DNA of 64,000 bases from Nitrosomonas sp. (GTDB lineage Bacteria > Pseudomonadota > Gammaproteobacteria > Burkholderiales > Nitrosomonadaceae): assembly GCA_016703745.1 (NCBI GenBank), contig JADJBK010000006.1, positions 1,860,001 through 1,924,000 on the forward strand. Direction: 5' to 3'. Shown here piece after piece: positions 7,107 through 15,799 of the stretch (the stretch's first letter is position 1; each line of letters starts with the position of its first letter). Below the pieces are notes generated by a model. The model worked only from the letters and a program-made list of their open reading frames with translations. It was not told the origin of the DNA and searched no databases. A program made the translations under genes and the position numbers.

Positions 7107-8126
7107 TTAGTTTTTATTGGAAAATTTGATCAGTGCTTGCCATTTCTCTCTGGCGGCACCACTGGTAAGTGCTTTGCGTGCCAATTCGATTCCTGCAGCG
7201 ATTGATTCGGCAAGTCCGGCAATATAAATAGCCGCGCCAGCATTGAGCAGCACGATATCGCGCGCCGGTCCGGGCTGATTTTCCAGCACGGACAGTAATT
7301 TTGCTGCCGCATCAGCCGGGCCGGTTACCTGCAGAGTTTCGATAGACGCGCAGAGTAAGCCAAAATCTCCTGGCTGCAGGGTATATTCGTAAATTTCCCC
7401 ATCTCGTAGCTCAGCTGCGTGGGTGGGGCCGGATATGGTGATCTCGTCCAGCCCGTCGCTGCCATGCACGACCAGGGCGCGCCGGCTTCCGAGGCGCTGC
7501 AGGACGTGCGCCAATACTTTTGTCAGTTTGGGATGGAAGACGCCCAGCAACTGATTGCTTGCCTTGGCGGGATTAGTCAGCGGGCCCAGCAGATTAAAAA
7601 GGGTGCGAATTCCCAGTTCACGCCGCACGGGAGCGGCATGTTTCATCGCATGGTGGAAATTGGGGGCAAACATGAAACCGATGCCGATTTCATGGATTGA
7701 GCGTTCTATTTGCTGAGGTGTTTGCGCGAGATTGATTCCCATGGTTTCCAGCACATCCGCACTACCCGCCTTGCTTGAAACTGACCGGCCACCATGCTTG
7801 GCAACCCGCGCCCCCGCCGCTGCCGCAACGAATGCTGTTGCAGTTGAGATATTGAATGTGCCTGCGCCATCGCCACCAGTACCGCAGGTATCGATTAAGT
7901 GTGTGGTATCCGTTACCCTGATGGGAACAGCCAGTTCGCGCATGACTTCTGCCGCCGCAGTAATTTCTCCAACTGTTTCACGTTTTACCCGTAAGCCTGT
8001 AATTAACGCAGCAGTCATGACTGGAGAGACTTCTCCTGCCATAATGGCGCGCATTAGCTGGGTCATGTCGTCATGCGCAATTTCCTGATGCTCAAGAACT
8101 TGCTCGAGAATGGTTTGGGGTGTCAC
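7107..8126 (-). CDS. trpD: Anthranilate phosphoribosyltransferase TrpD
   Basis: 339 residues, full length. It transfers phosphoribose from PRPP to anthranilate, the second step of tryptophan synthesis. Motifs: DTCGTGGDGAGTFNIST (PRPP-binding loop), KHGGRSVSSKAGSADVLE (anthranilate/PRPP site), LFNLLGPLTNPA and VVHGSDGLDEIT. It starts with GTG overlapping the trpG stop by 4 bp (GTGA), so translation is coupled to trpG. Confidence 0.96.
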   Translation of the reverse strand: MTPQTILEQVLEHQEIAHDDMTQLMRAIMAGEVSPVMTAALITGLRVKRETVGEITAAAEVMRELAVPIRVTDTTHLIDTCGTGGDGAGTFNISTATAFVAAAAGARVAKHGGRSVSSKAGSADVLETMGINLAQTPQQIERSIHEIGIGFMFAPNFHHAMKHAAPVRRELGIRTLFNLLGPLTNPAKASNQLLGVFHPKLTKVLAHVLQRLGSRRALVVHGSDGLDEITISGPTHAAELRDGEIYEYTLQPGDFGLLCASIETLQVTGPADAAAKLLSVLENQPGPARDIVLLNAGAAIYIAGLAESIAAGIELARKALTSGAAREKWQALIKFSNKN

Positions 8127-8725
8127 GCGCTTAACAGTGCCTTGGTTGGATGATGGGTGTGAGTAAACTGCAGGAAGTTTTTGAGCAGCTGATGACCGTG
8201 TTCGCTCAGGACTGATTCGGGATGAAACTGCACACCTTCTATCGTCAGTGTGCGATGGCGTATCCCCATGATTTCACCTGTCTCTGTCCAGGCCGTGATT
8301 TCCAGGCAATCCGGCAGACTTTCGCGTTCGATAATCAGGGAATGATATCGGGTTGCCATGAATGGATTGGGTAAACCACGAAACACGCCTGAGTTTTCGT
8401 GAAAAATTGGGGATACTTTACCGTGCATAACTTGTTTGGCTCGTATAATACGACCACCAAATGCTTGCCCAATACTTTGATGCCCCAGGCAAACACCAAG
8501 CAAAGGCAGGCTGCCACCATAATGCTGAATCAGTTGCAGGGATATGCCGGCCTCGTCTGGGGTGCAAGGTCCGGGTGAGATGACCACGCACGCGGGCATC
8601 AGTTGCGAAACCTGTTCCAGAGTGATCTCATCGTTGCGTACTACCTTGACTTCTTCGCCCAGCTCACCAAAATATTGCACGAGGTTGTAAGTAAACGAAT
8701 CGTAATTATCTATCATCAATAGCAT
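8123..8725 (-). CDS. trpG: Anthranilate synthase glutamine amidotransferase subunit TrpG
   Basis: 200 residues from the chosen ATG at 8725, the usual length. Class I glutamine amidotransferase: MLLMIDNYDSFTYNLVQYF at the N terminus, SPGPCTPDEAG oxyanion loop, nucleophile Cys in LLGVCLGHQSIGQAFGG, and the His-Glu pair in GVQFHPESVLSEHG. It supplies ammonia to TrpE, which is not in this window; TrpG proteins often also serve PabA. A longer in-frame extension to 8848 exists but adds 41 residues unlike the family. First gene of trpGDC. Confidence 0.95.
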   Translation of the reverse strand: MLLMIDNYDSFTYNLVQYFGELGEEVKVVRNDEITLEQVSQLMPACVVISPGPCTPDEAGISLQLIQHYGGSLPLLGVCLGHQSIGQAFGGRIIRAKQVMHGKVSPIFHENSGVFRGLPNPFMATRYHSLIIERESLPDCLEITAWTETGEIMGIRHRTLTIEGVQFHPESVLSEHGHQLLKNFLQFTHTHHPTKALLSA

Positions 8726-8940
8726 GGCGGACAGTGATTGTTTAATTAATTTGTGCTCATAGTAATAAGATGGCCAAGTATAAACGCTCATGGCCGATAC
8801 ACGGTAAATTCTAAATGTAACTCTTGGCGGCAGGCTCGACAATAGCAAATAAGCCCGCTTTGCTTGTTTCTTGATTGAATAACGTTTCAGGGAATTGATG
8901 ATAAATCGTGCGTTACTAATTTATACAATCAACGATATCG

Positions 8941-10458
8941 ATGGGTATGGATGATACTGCAACAGCTCAAAAAATGAAATCTGATCAACGGGAAGAGGTT
9001 GTTAATGGCACTTTCCCGCCACACAAATTACAGAAAACCAGATTCAGGCCAAAATCTTTCTTCGGGCTGGTGCTGATCGGGTTCGCTGTTGTCGCTCTTC
9101 CGTTGATATTAGCACTTGCCTACAGTGCCGCCCGTATTGATGAGTTAACGATAATAAGTCGCAATGCGGTGTATCGTGCGACCGAGATTACCCACAGTAG
9201 TCGTACTCTGATAGATGAGATCATGGCAATGGAGCGCAGTGTCAATCAGGCATTGGCATTGGACGATACGACGCTGCTGGAAGGCTATCTGCTGGGGCAT
9301 AATAAATTCGACGCTACTATCAAGCGTATGTTTGATGTGATCAGCGAGCAGAGTCAGTTTCAATTGTTGAGACAAATACAATCCCAGGAGAATAGTATTT
9401 TTGGTCAGGTTCTGGCACTCAACGAACAACCACAAATTTTGCAGGCGCTGCCTGAACAATTTGCCAACTTGTTAGTACTTTCCCAGCAATTCTCAACTAA
9501 CAATTTTCTGTTGATTGGGCAAAGTGTTGAGCATATTAATCAAATTGCTTCAGAAACGCGTTCACTGGTGGAATCAGAGGTGGTGATTCTTGTCCCGCTG
9601 GTGATTTTTCTGGCCTTGATGTTTTCAACAATTATTGCCTATCCGATACGCCAGATTGATCAAGCCATCTCGCTCATGGGCAAAGGAAAGCTGACAATTC
9701 CAGTTCGAGTAAATGGGCCTGGAAAATTGGTTTATCTCGGTGAACGCCTCGACTGGTTGAGGCTTAGACTGCTTAAATTGGAGGAGCAGAAAATGCAGTT
9801 TTTCCGGCACGTCTCGCATGAGCTTAAAACGCCCCTGACCTCGATCCGGGAGGGATCTGGCCTGCTGGTAGAGGGAGTTCCCGGCAGTCTTAACCAACAG
9901 CAGTCACGTATTGCGAGCATTCTGCATGACAATAGTCTGCAATTGCAGCGGAAGATTGAAGATTTGCTCAGCTTTAGCGCCCTGCAAGGAAATGCGGCCA
10001 AGCTTGTCAAGCAATCCGTTGATGTGAGGAAATTTATCATCGCTGCCGTTCGGGCGCATGATCTATCTATTGTGCGCAAGCAAATTAAAATTTACTTGCT
10101 TTGTCCAGAATTGTCGCTAGAATGCGACAAACAGAAGCTGGATACTATTCTGGATAACCTGTTATCCAATGCCGTGAAATTTACCCCGGATAGCGGCCAA
10201 ATAAAAATTTCTGTTACCAGCCTGAAAGTTGGGGTTCAGATCGATATCTGTGATTCAGGCCCCGGCGTGCATGAAACAGATCGTATTAAAATCTTTGAGC
10301 CATTTTACCAAGGCCGCAACCTGCCGCATCATTACGTCAGAGGAACCGGTCTCGGACTAGCTATTTCCAGGGAGTACGCGCTTGAGCATGGCGGTAACGT
10401 TGAACTTATTCAGACTGGCTGCCCTGGTGCGAATTTCCGATTAACTCTGCCAATTTAA
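8941..10458 (+). CDS. glrK: Sensor histidine kinase of the GlrK/QseE type
   Basis: 505 residues. Two membrane helices (about residues 36-60 and 200-222) flank an all-helical periplasmic sensor region. A HAMP-like linker follows, then HisKA with the phospho-acceptor His293 in HVSHELKTPLTS, and a HATPase_c domain with N-box DNLLSNAVKF, G1 DSGPGVHE and G2 GTGLGLAISREYALEHGG. The next two genes are an outer-membrane-type lipoprotein and a sigma-54 response regulator, the exact order glrK-yfhG(qseG)-glrR of enterobacteria, which supports the orthology. The signal sensed cannot be read from sequence. Divergent from trpG. Confidence 0.85.
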   Translation: MGMDDTATAQKMKSDQREEVVNGTFPPHKLQKTRFRPKSFFGLVLIGFAVVALPLILALAYSAARIDELTIISRNAVYRATEITHSSRTLIDEIMAMERSVNQALALDDTTLLEGYLLGHNKFDATIKRMFDVISEQSQFQLLRQIQSQENSIFGQVLALNEQPQILQALPEQFANLLVLSQQFSTNNFLLIGQSVEHINQIASETRSLVESEVVILVPLVIFLALMFSTIIAYPIRQIDQAISLMGKGKLTIPVRVNGPGKLVYLGERLDWLRLRLLKLEEQKMQFFRHVSHELKTPLTSIREGSGLLVEGVPGSLNQQQSRIASILHDNSLQLQRKIEDLLSFSALQGNAAKLVKQSVDVRKFIIAAVRAHDLSIVRKQIKIYLLCPELSLECDKQKLDTILDNLLSNAVKFTPDSGQIKISVTSLKVGVQIDICDSGPGVHETDRIKIFEPFYQGRNLPHHYVRGTGLGLAISREYALEHGGNVELIQTGCPGANFRLTLPI

Positions 10459-10459
10459 T

Positions 10460-11038
10460 ATGCTTGTTCCGATAGCTACCAGAAATTTATATATTCTTAT
10501 GCGACTTCTGCTGGTTGTGCTGATTGCGGGATGCAGTCTGATGGAGCCGAAAATGCAGTTTGTGAAGGCACCGGTACCCGTGTCAGAAATCACGGAAGTA
10601 CCTGCGCATGTGCAGGACATGATGGATTATGTCTCCCGGCTACGGAATAAAACTGCTCTTGAGTTTGCCTGGGAATATAATTACGCCAGTACTTACTATC
10701 GTAATAGTACCGAGCCTGCTGAACAGTTTATGTTCTTGATGCTGCTGCTGCAGGCAGATACAAAATATTTTGATACCAGGGTGGCGGCTAACCAGTTGCA
10801 GCAGATTAAAAGCAGCCACGCGCTGCCTTCTGATTTACGGGCCTTTTCCGATATACTGGATGTTCTATTACGGCAACAGATTGCAGCAAAAAAAGAAGTA
10901 CAACAGTTATCTATGCAATTGAATGCCAGTCGCGCAGAAATTGGCTTGTTAAAACAAAAGATAAACGCAATTAAAAATATTGAGAGAAACCTCATCCGTA
11001 GAATTGGATCCGACGCAACCGATAATGGGCACCGCTAA
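10460..11038 (+). CDS. QseG/YfhG-like lipoprotein of the two-component operon
   Basis: 192 residues. A signal segment ends in a lipobox (LIAGC, then SL). The rest is hydrophilic and mostly helical with a coiled-coil-like C terminus (about 130-180, QLSMQLNASRAEIGLLKQK). Sequence alone gives no enzyme function. Its place between the kinase and regulator genes matches QseG (YfhG), which in enterobacteria interacts with the kinase and controls it. It starts 1 bp after the kinase stop; an internal ATG at 10499 would give a shorter, more typical lipoprotein signal. It overlaps the regulator by 14 bp. Confidence 0.7.
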   Translation: MLVPIATRNLYILMRLLLVVLIAGCSLMEPKMQFVKAPVPVSEITEVPAHVQDMMDYVSRLRNKTALEFAWEYNYASTYYRNSTEPAEQFMFLMLLLQADTKYFDTRVAANQLQQIKSSHALPSDLRAFSDILDVLLRQQIAAKKEVQQLSMQLNASRAEIGLLKQKINAIKNIERNLIRRIGSDATDNGHR

Positions 11039-12404
11039 AAAAATTCTCCTGGTAGATGATGATGTTGATCTGCTGGAACTGCTATCCATGCGATTGAAAT
11101 CCTCCGGGTATCACATAACGACAGCAGTCAGTGCTGAGACCGCTTTGAATCACCTCGATATTACCCGCCCCCACCTGGTGATCAGCGATATGCAAATGAA
11201 GGGAATGGATGGCATGGCATTGTTTGAGCAGATACACCGAACGATGCCTACTCTGCCGGTCATCATTCTGACCGCTTTCGGAACCATTCCTGATGCTGTT
11301 GCAGCAGTGCAGCGAGGAATTTTTGGCTATCTTACCAAACCCTATGATCCTAAAATTCTGTTGAGTCAGATTGAGCGCGCAATGACGCTATCTCTGGGTG
11401 TGGTGACCGGTACGCAGTTATCCACCGAGAGTGATCAGGAAAATCAGTGGAAAAGTAGCATTATCACGCAAAGTGCAATCATGGAAGATCTACTGGTTAA
11501 AGTCGAACTGGTAGCGCAAAAAGATGCGAGTGTATTGCTGCACGGCGAAAGTGGTGTGGGCAAGGAGCTGTTTGCACGCGCCATTCACCAAGGGTCCACC
11601 CGCAGTGACCAACCCTTTGTTACGATCAATTGTGCCGCTATTCCGGAACATCTGCTGGAGTCGGAATTATTCGGGCATGTCAAAGGGGCATTTACCGGTG
11701 CAGTCAGAGATCATACCGGTCTTTTCCAGTTGGCCGAAGGGGGCAGTATTTTTCTGGATGAAATTGGTGATATGCCCTTGCTGCTTCAGGTAAAGTTGCT
11801 GCGTGCCCTGCAGGAGAGAATGATTCGGCCGGTGGGTTCCAATGAGGATATTTCCATTGATGTGCGTGTGATATCTGCCACCCATAAGGATCTCAGAGCA
11901 GAAATAGCAGCAGGAAACTTTCGGGAAGACCTGTTTTACCGGCTATTTGTTGTCGGCCTGACCATTCCTTCACTTGCGCAGCGCCAGGAGGATATTCCGT
12001 TACTGGCCAACCATTTTTTGCGAGTATTTGCACTGAAGCACGAGAAAAGTATCAACGGGCTTTCCCCTGAAGCAGTCCATTTCTTGTTGACCTCGCCCTG
12101 GCCGGGCAATATCCGGCAACTGATGAATGTAATCGAGCAGAGCGTGGTCATGAGCACTATCCCCATTATTTCAGAGGAACTGGTGCGTGACGCCATTCAT
12201 AAGGACGAAACTCAGATATCCTCTTTCGAGGAGGCGCGTAAGCGGTTTGAGCGCGAATATCTGGTCAGGTTGCTGAAAATAACTTCCGGTAACGTTACGC
12301 AAGCCGCCAAGCTCGCCAAGCGTAACCGCACCGAATTCTACAAGTTGCTGAATCGACACCAGCTCGATTATTCACTGTACAAACCAGAGCAAATCAATGC
12401 CTGA
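11025..12404 (+). CDS. glrR: Sigma-54-dependent response regulator of the GlrR/QseF type
   Basis: 459 residues from the ATG at 11025, directly before KKILLVDDDVDLLELLS. N-terminal receiver domain with phospho-acceptor Asp55 (VISDMQMKGMDG) and the conserved Lys in YLTKPYDP; central AAA+ domain with Walker A GESGVGKE, the sigma-54-contacting GAFTGA loop and Walker B FLDEIGD; C-terminal Fis-type helix-turn-helix (about residues 410-450). Such proteins remodel RNA polymerase-sigma-54 holoenzyme. In enterobacteria GlrR controls envelope-stress and small-RNA genes; targets here are unknown. The frame extends upstream to 10980 but lacks a better start. Confidence 0.9.
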   Translation: MGTAKKILLVDDDVDLLELLSMRLKSSGYHITTAVSAETALNHLDITRPHLVISDMQMKGMDGMALFEQIHRTMPTLPVIILTAFGTIPDAVAAVQRGIFGYLTKPYDPKILLSQIERAMTLSLGVVTGTQLSTESDQENQWKSSIITQSAIMEDLLVKVELVAQKDASVLLHGESGVGKELFARAIHQGSTRSDQPFVTINCAAIPEHLLESELFGHVKGAFTGAVRDHTGLFQLAEGGSIFLDEIGDMPLLLQVKLLRALQERMIRPVGSNEDISIDVRVISATHKDLRAEIAAGNFREDLFYRLFVVGLTIPSLAQRQEDIPLLANHFLRVFALKHEKSINGLSPEAVHFLLTSPWPGNIRQLMNVIEQSVVMSTIPIISEELVRDAIHKDETQISSFEEARKRFEREYLVRLLKITSGNVTQAAKLAKRNRTEFYKLLNRHQLDYSLYKPEQINA

Positions 12405-12410
12405 TCAAAA

Positions 12411-14486
12411 TCAATTTCTGTTTGCCTGCACCTTGATGACTGGTGTTTGTGCTGGCCAGATCCCTTTTTCAATAACAGTTGCACCATCATATACCAGATA
12501 ACTCTGGCGGCCGTAGTGTGGTAGCGTGCGACCCAATGCCCGTAGCGAATCATTATCCCGTGCCGACAGGATCGTAATGACTGCTCCATCGGATGAGCGC
12601 ATTGTCCATACATATGCGGTGGCTTTTTCATTCTGAATAGCTTGCGGCATGGCTGGCAAGTTGCGCTGCATCAACCAGTCACTTACCTGCCGGGTTAAAC
12701 CTGCCACTATCAGTGGCGTCTGATTAAAGTCAATTTGCTTGCTGACCAGTAAGGGCTGGTGTCCTTGCAGATTGCCAATCAGAGTAGAGGCAATGCGAAA
12801 ATTTTCAGAGTCTGGCCGAGATAGAAGCAGGGTTCTGGCTGATCGATTGACCATGCCTTCTCTTAATATAGGTACTGCTTCTTCAGTAGCGAGTAATCGA
12901 AACAACTGGAAATCCGGATCAAGCACTATTTCATCTGGTAGCGATGGTAGTATCCACTCGAAAGCCTGCTGCGTGGATTGCAGATCGGCATACCGCTTTT
13001 CTTCAATACCGAACTGGTCGCGTATCAGCAAGGGCACGCGCAGTTGATAGGCGTCATCAGATTGCGTCAGTACGACAGTCAATCTGTGTTGGCCATCGCT
13101 GGATGTATCGCTGATCGCCTGCGTAACTTTGATCTCTGGCGCTCCTGTTAGAGTTAGCCACTGTCTGAAGTAAGCGTCAAGTGAACGATTGGCCACCTGT
13201 TCAAAGATCCGCTGGATATCCTGCCACGCCGTGATATGAAAGCGCTGCTCACGCCATAACTTACGGATGGCCTGGTCAAAGACGGCTTCTCCCAACCAGT
13301 CGCGCAGCATCAGAAAGAACATAGCCGCCTTGTTGTAACCGACAATCTTGGAAGCACCATGAGTACGGGAAGTGAAGGCAAGCAGTGGTTGATCCTGACC
13401 GGGGGCAAGAGCAGTGAAATCGCGCAGCCAATCCAAACGCATTTCACGCGCAGCTTCACTGCTTTGCTGGGCCTTGTAAGTGTAATCCGCCATGAAAGTC
13501 GTCAGACCTTCCGACCAGTTGCCACGTGAGTAATCGGCATAGACGCCATTTCCCCACCAGTTATGCAACACTTCATGCCCCAGGGAGGTTGCGCGAATAA
13601 AGGGCAGTTTGAGAACATTGACACCGAGATAAGTCAGCGTTGGCATACCGAAGCCGGTTGGTGTCGGGCTGGATACCACACTGAATTCGGTAAAGGGGTA
13701 CTCACCAATCCACTGCTCATAGAAGGCAATATATTGCTTGACGGAATCCAGATAATCTCCTGCCAGATTACTGATTTCAGGGTGAAAGTAAGTGTTCAAC
13801 TGGATTTCTTTGGTACTGATGGCGCTACGTATTGTGCTCTTACTGATCTGATAAGGCCCTGCCATCAAATCAATGCCATCGGATGGGTGCTCAAAGACAA
13901 AACGGGCATGATAGCCGTCAGCTTCGGATTCAGATTCTTGCACTCGTCTTCCAGCTACCAATCCGCGCTGGCCAAATGGCAGCGCAAGTTCAACCTGATA
14001 GCGTGCAAGTGCACCGGATATGGCGGGGTACCATGCGGAAGAATTGGGGAGAAATGTACCGGCATGACCACTCACTGGAATAGGGCGTCCCAGGGTTTGC
14101 GCGTGATCAAGATTTTGATCGAGCTCAGCCAGTTCTCCCTGCCAGTGTAGTGTGATCTCAGGCCGTTCCTTTTTCCCGGCGGTTGCGATCGTAACACGCC
14201 ATGATTGAATACCGCCTGATCCTGTCGCCTGTCGTATTACCCGTGCGCCATTAACTTGCAGATGACTAACCGTGAAGCGGTGACTCAGCACCAGCTCGAA
14301 TTCTCCGGTAGATGGCAGTGTGATCTGGCTTTTTCCGCTCAGCATGCGGGATGACGGGTCGATTGTGACCTTGATGGCGTAATGAATATCGGTTGCCGCC
14401 TGCAAGGGCAGGCTGATCAGCATAATTAGATACAGCCAGGCTGCAGATCTCCAGTGAAACATCACGAATCTGTCAGATCTGCTCAT
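12411..14486 (-). CDS. M1-family metallopeptidase, secreted
   Basis: 691 residues with an N-terminal signal peptide (about residues 12-30). M1 (gluzincin) signature: the zinc ligands of HEVLHNWWGNGV (HExxH) and the downstream Glu in NWSEGLTTFMADY. The usual substrate-binding GxMEN is replaced by GFGMPTLTYLG, so it is probably not a classical aminopeptidase N and its exopeptidase specificity is uncertain. The C-terminal ~200 residues carry no recognised domain. Its ATG overlaps the stop of the upstream ChaN-like gene by 4 bp (ATGA), so the two are translationally coupled. Convergent with glrR, with only 6 bp between stop codons. Confidence 0.85.
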   Translation of the reverse strand: MSRSDRFVMFHWRSAAWLYLIMLISLPLQAATDIHYAIKVTIDPSSRMLSGKSQITLPSTGEFELVLSHRFTVSHLQVNGARVIRQATGSGGIQSWRVTIATAGKKERPEITLHWQGELAELDQNLDHAQTLGRPIPVSGHAGTFLPNSSAWYPAISGALARYQVELALPFGQRGLVAGRRVQESESEADGYHARFVFEHPSDGIDLMAGPYQISKSTIRSAISTKEIQLNTYFHPEISNLAGDYLDSVKQYIAFYEQWIGEYPFTEFSVVSSPTPTGFGMPTLTYLGVNVLKLPFIRATSLGHEVLHNWWGNGVYADYSRGNWSEGLTTFMADYTYKAQQSSEAAREMRLDWLRDFTALAPGQDQPLLAFTSRTHGASKIVGYNKAAMFFLMLRDWLGEAVFDQAIRKLWREQRFHITAWQDIQRIFEQVANRSLDAYFRQWLTLTGAPEIKVTQAISDTSSDGQHRLTVVLTQSDDAYQLRVPLLIRDQFGIEEKRYADLQSTQQAFEWILPSLPDEIVLDPDFQLFRLLATEEAVPILREGMVNRSARTLLLSRPDSENFRIASTLIGNLQGHQPLLVSKQIDFNQTPLIVAGLTRQVSDWLMQRNLPAMPQAIQNEKATAYVWTMRSSDGAVITILSARDNDSLRALGRTLPHYGRQSYLVYDGATVIEKGIWPAQTPVIKVQANRN

Positions 14487-15754
14487 TTTTCCAGGGGTGG
14501 GAATTTGGCTACCAGTTCGATCATCGAGCCATTCCGTTTGACTTTCAACGGCAGCCAGGTCCCAGGTGCCTGTCGTCTGACGGTATCAGTAAGATCACTG
14601 CTTTTTCTGATCGAAATCCCGGCGATTTCGCTAATGACATCACCGTCTAGCAATCCGGTGGTCTCAGCAATACTGCTGGGTTCAACCTGCAGTACCTGTG
14701 CACCATTCGCGGTTTCGCTGAACTCGAAGCGGATACCCAGTCGCTGGTGTGATGGAGCAGCCATCTCGGCGATGAATGGATCCAGCCCGAAAACCGCATC
14801 TGCATAGCCGGGAACCAGTTGTTTGCAGGATTTATTCGTGTCCCATGGCAGTAATGAAGCAATTCTGGTTATACCCAGATCATTGAGCTGATGCGGCACA
14901 CCAAAGCCTTGCAGAATGTGCCCGGTGCCCATGATGCCGACGACCAGGGGATGCGTGCCTGATGTGCCGTTATCTGAGGCAGCATGAATGGCCTGAGCCA
15001 TGGCGCGGTCCCACAATTGCTGACCAACAACGAAACGCAGAAAATCCGGATTTGATCGTGTGGCTTCTTTGGTGTTCTTGCCGGGGCGTTCATGCTGGGC
15101 ATAGATGGGCAGGAGAAAATCAAGATAGGCGGCACGGGGTGGCGCAGGTCGGGTCACGCCCTCACGCTCGCGTTCGGGAACGGCATGGAACCCCTTTTCC
15201 GAGACCAGTTTACGCAGACGAGTGTCGATATTGAGTGTACGCATCGGGATGCGGTTCATGCGCGCAAAATGAAATAATGGCATATAGAGGCTGGCATCGC
15301 TGTTCCAGACGGTGTGCCACTCGGATTGCACGAGAAACTCGGCTTCCGTCAGCTTGCCTGCTACCCAGCGGTCCAGCACGGGCTGCAGTCGGCGTGGAAA
15401 CATTTCGAAGCCGATGATCATATCGGATCGTGCGGCGTACAATGCCGCCAGTGTTTGCAGTTGCCAGCGATGGTGTTCGCGATTGATGTGGGTTTCACCG
15501 AGTAGCACAACGGATTGCTTTGCAGCTGCAGTAATAATTTCGGAAAATGAGCGGGTTCCCGAGCCAGGTACGGTCCATGTGGCTGTCTTGACGCATTCAG
15601 TTATGGAGGAAGAGTGCACCTCGCTGGTGGAAGAGGGTTTGCGTGGCGGGATGATCTGTGCCTCTGATGATGAGGTGATGGATGTGAGAGTGATAAAGGC
15701 GGCAAAAATGGCCACGGATGCTATCCAGTTATCGCGAATGCTGTGTTCGATCAT
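14483..15754 (-). CDS. ChaN-family protein fused to a C-terminal PDZ domain
   Basis: 423 residues. After a signal-like N terminus comes a ChaN/DUF399 domain (about residues 60-300) with the family landmarks VVLLGETHINREHHRWQL, IIGFEMFPRRLQPVLDRW and VVGIMGTGHILQGFGVPHQL; ChaN homologues bind haem or take part in iron handling. The last ~90 residues form a PDZ-like module (LGIRFEF, then VEPSSIAETTGLLDGDVISEIAG). That combination suggests a scaffold or protein-binding role at the envelope. It overlaps the M1 peptidase gene by 4 bp, so the two probably act together. It starts 45 bp after purL. Confidence 0.82.
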   Translation of the reverse strand: MIEHSIRDNWIASVAIFAAFITLTSITSSSEAQIIPPRKPSSTSEVHSSSITECVKTATWTVPGSGTRSFSEIITAAAKQSVVLLGETHINREHHRWQLQTLAALYAARSDMIIGFEMFPRRLQPVLDRWVAGKLTEAEFLVQSEWHTVWNSDASLYMPLFHFARMNRIPMRTLNIDTRLRKLVSEKGFHAVPEREREGVTRPAPPRAAYLDFLLPIYAQHERPGKNTKEATRSNPDFLRFVVGQQLWDRAMAQAIHAASDNGTSGTHPLVVGIMGTGHILQGFGVPHQLNDLGITRIASLLPWDTNKSCKQLVPGYADAVFGLDPFIAEMAAPSHQRLGIRFEFSETANGAQVLQVEPSSIAETTGLLDGDVISEIAGISIRKSSDLTDTVRRQAPGTWLPLKVKRNGSMIELVAKFPPLEK

Positions 15755-15799
15755 TGTTGTTATCCTGTTGAATTGACATGGATGCCACTCCCGGTACGC

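Noticed and set aside
8726..8848. 41-residue N-terminal extension of TrpG
   Set aside because: The family starts at the MLLMIDNYDSF segment. The extension is not conserved-looking, and the ATG at 8725 gives the right length.
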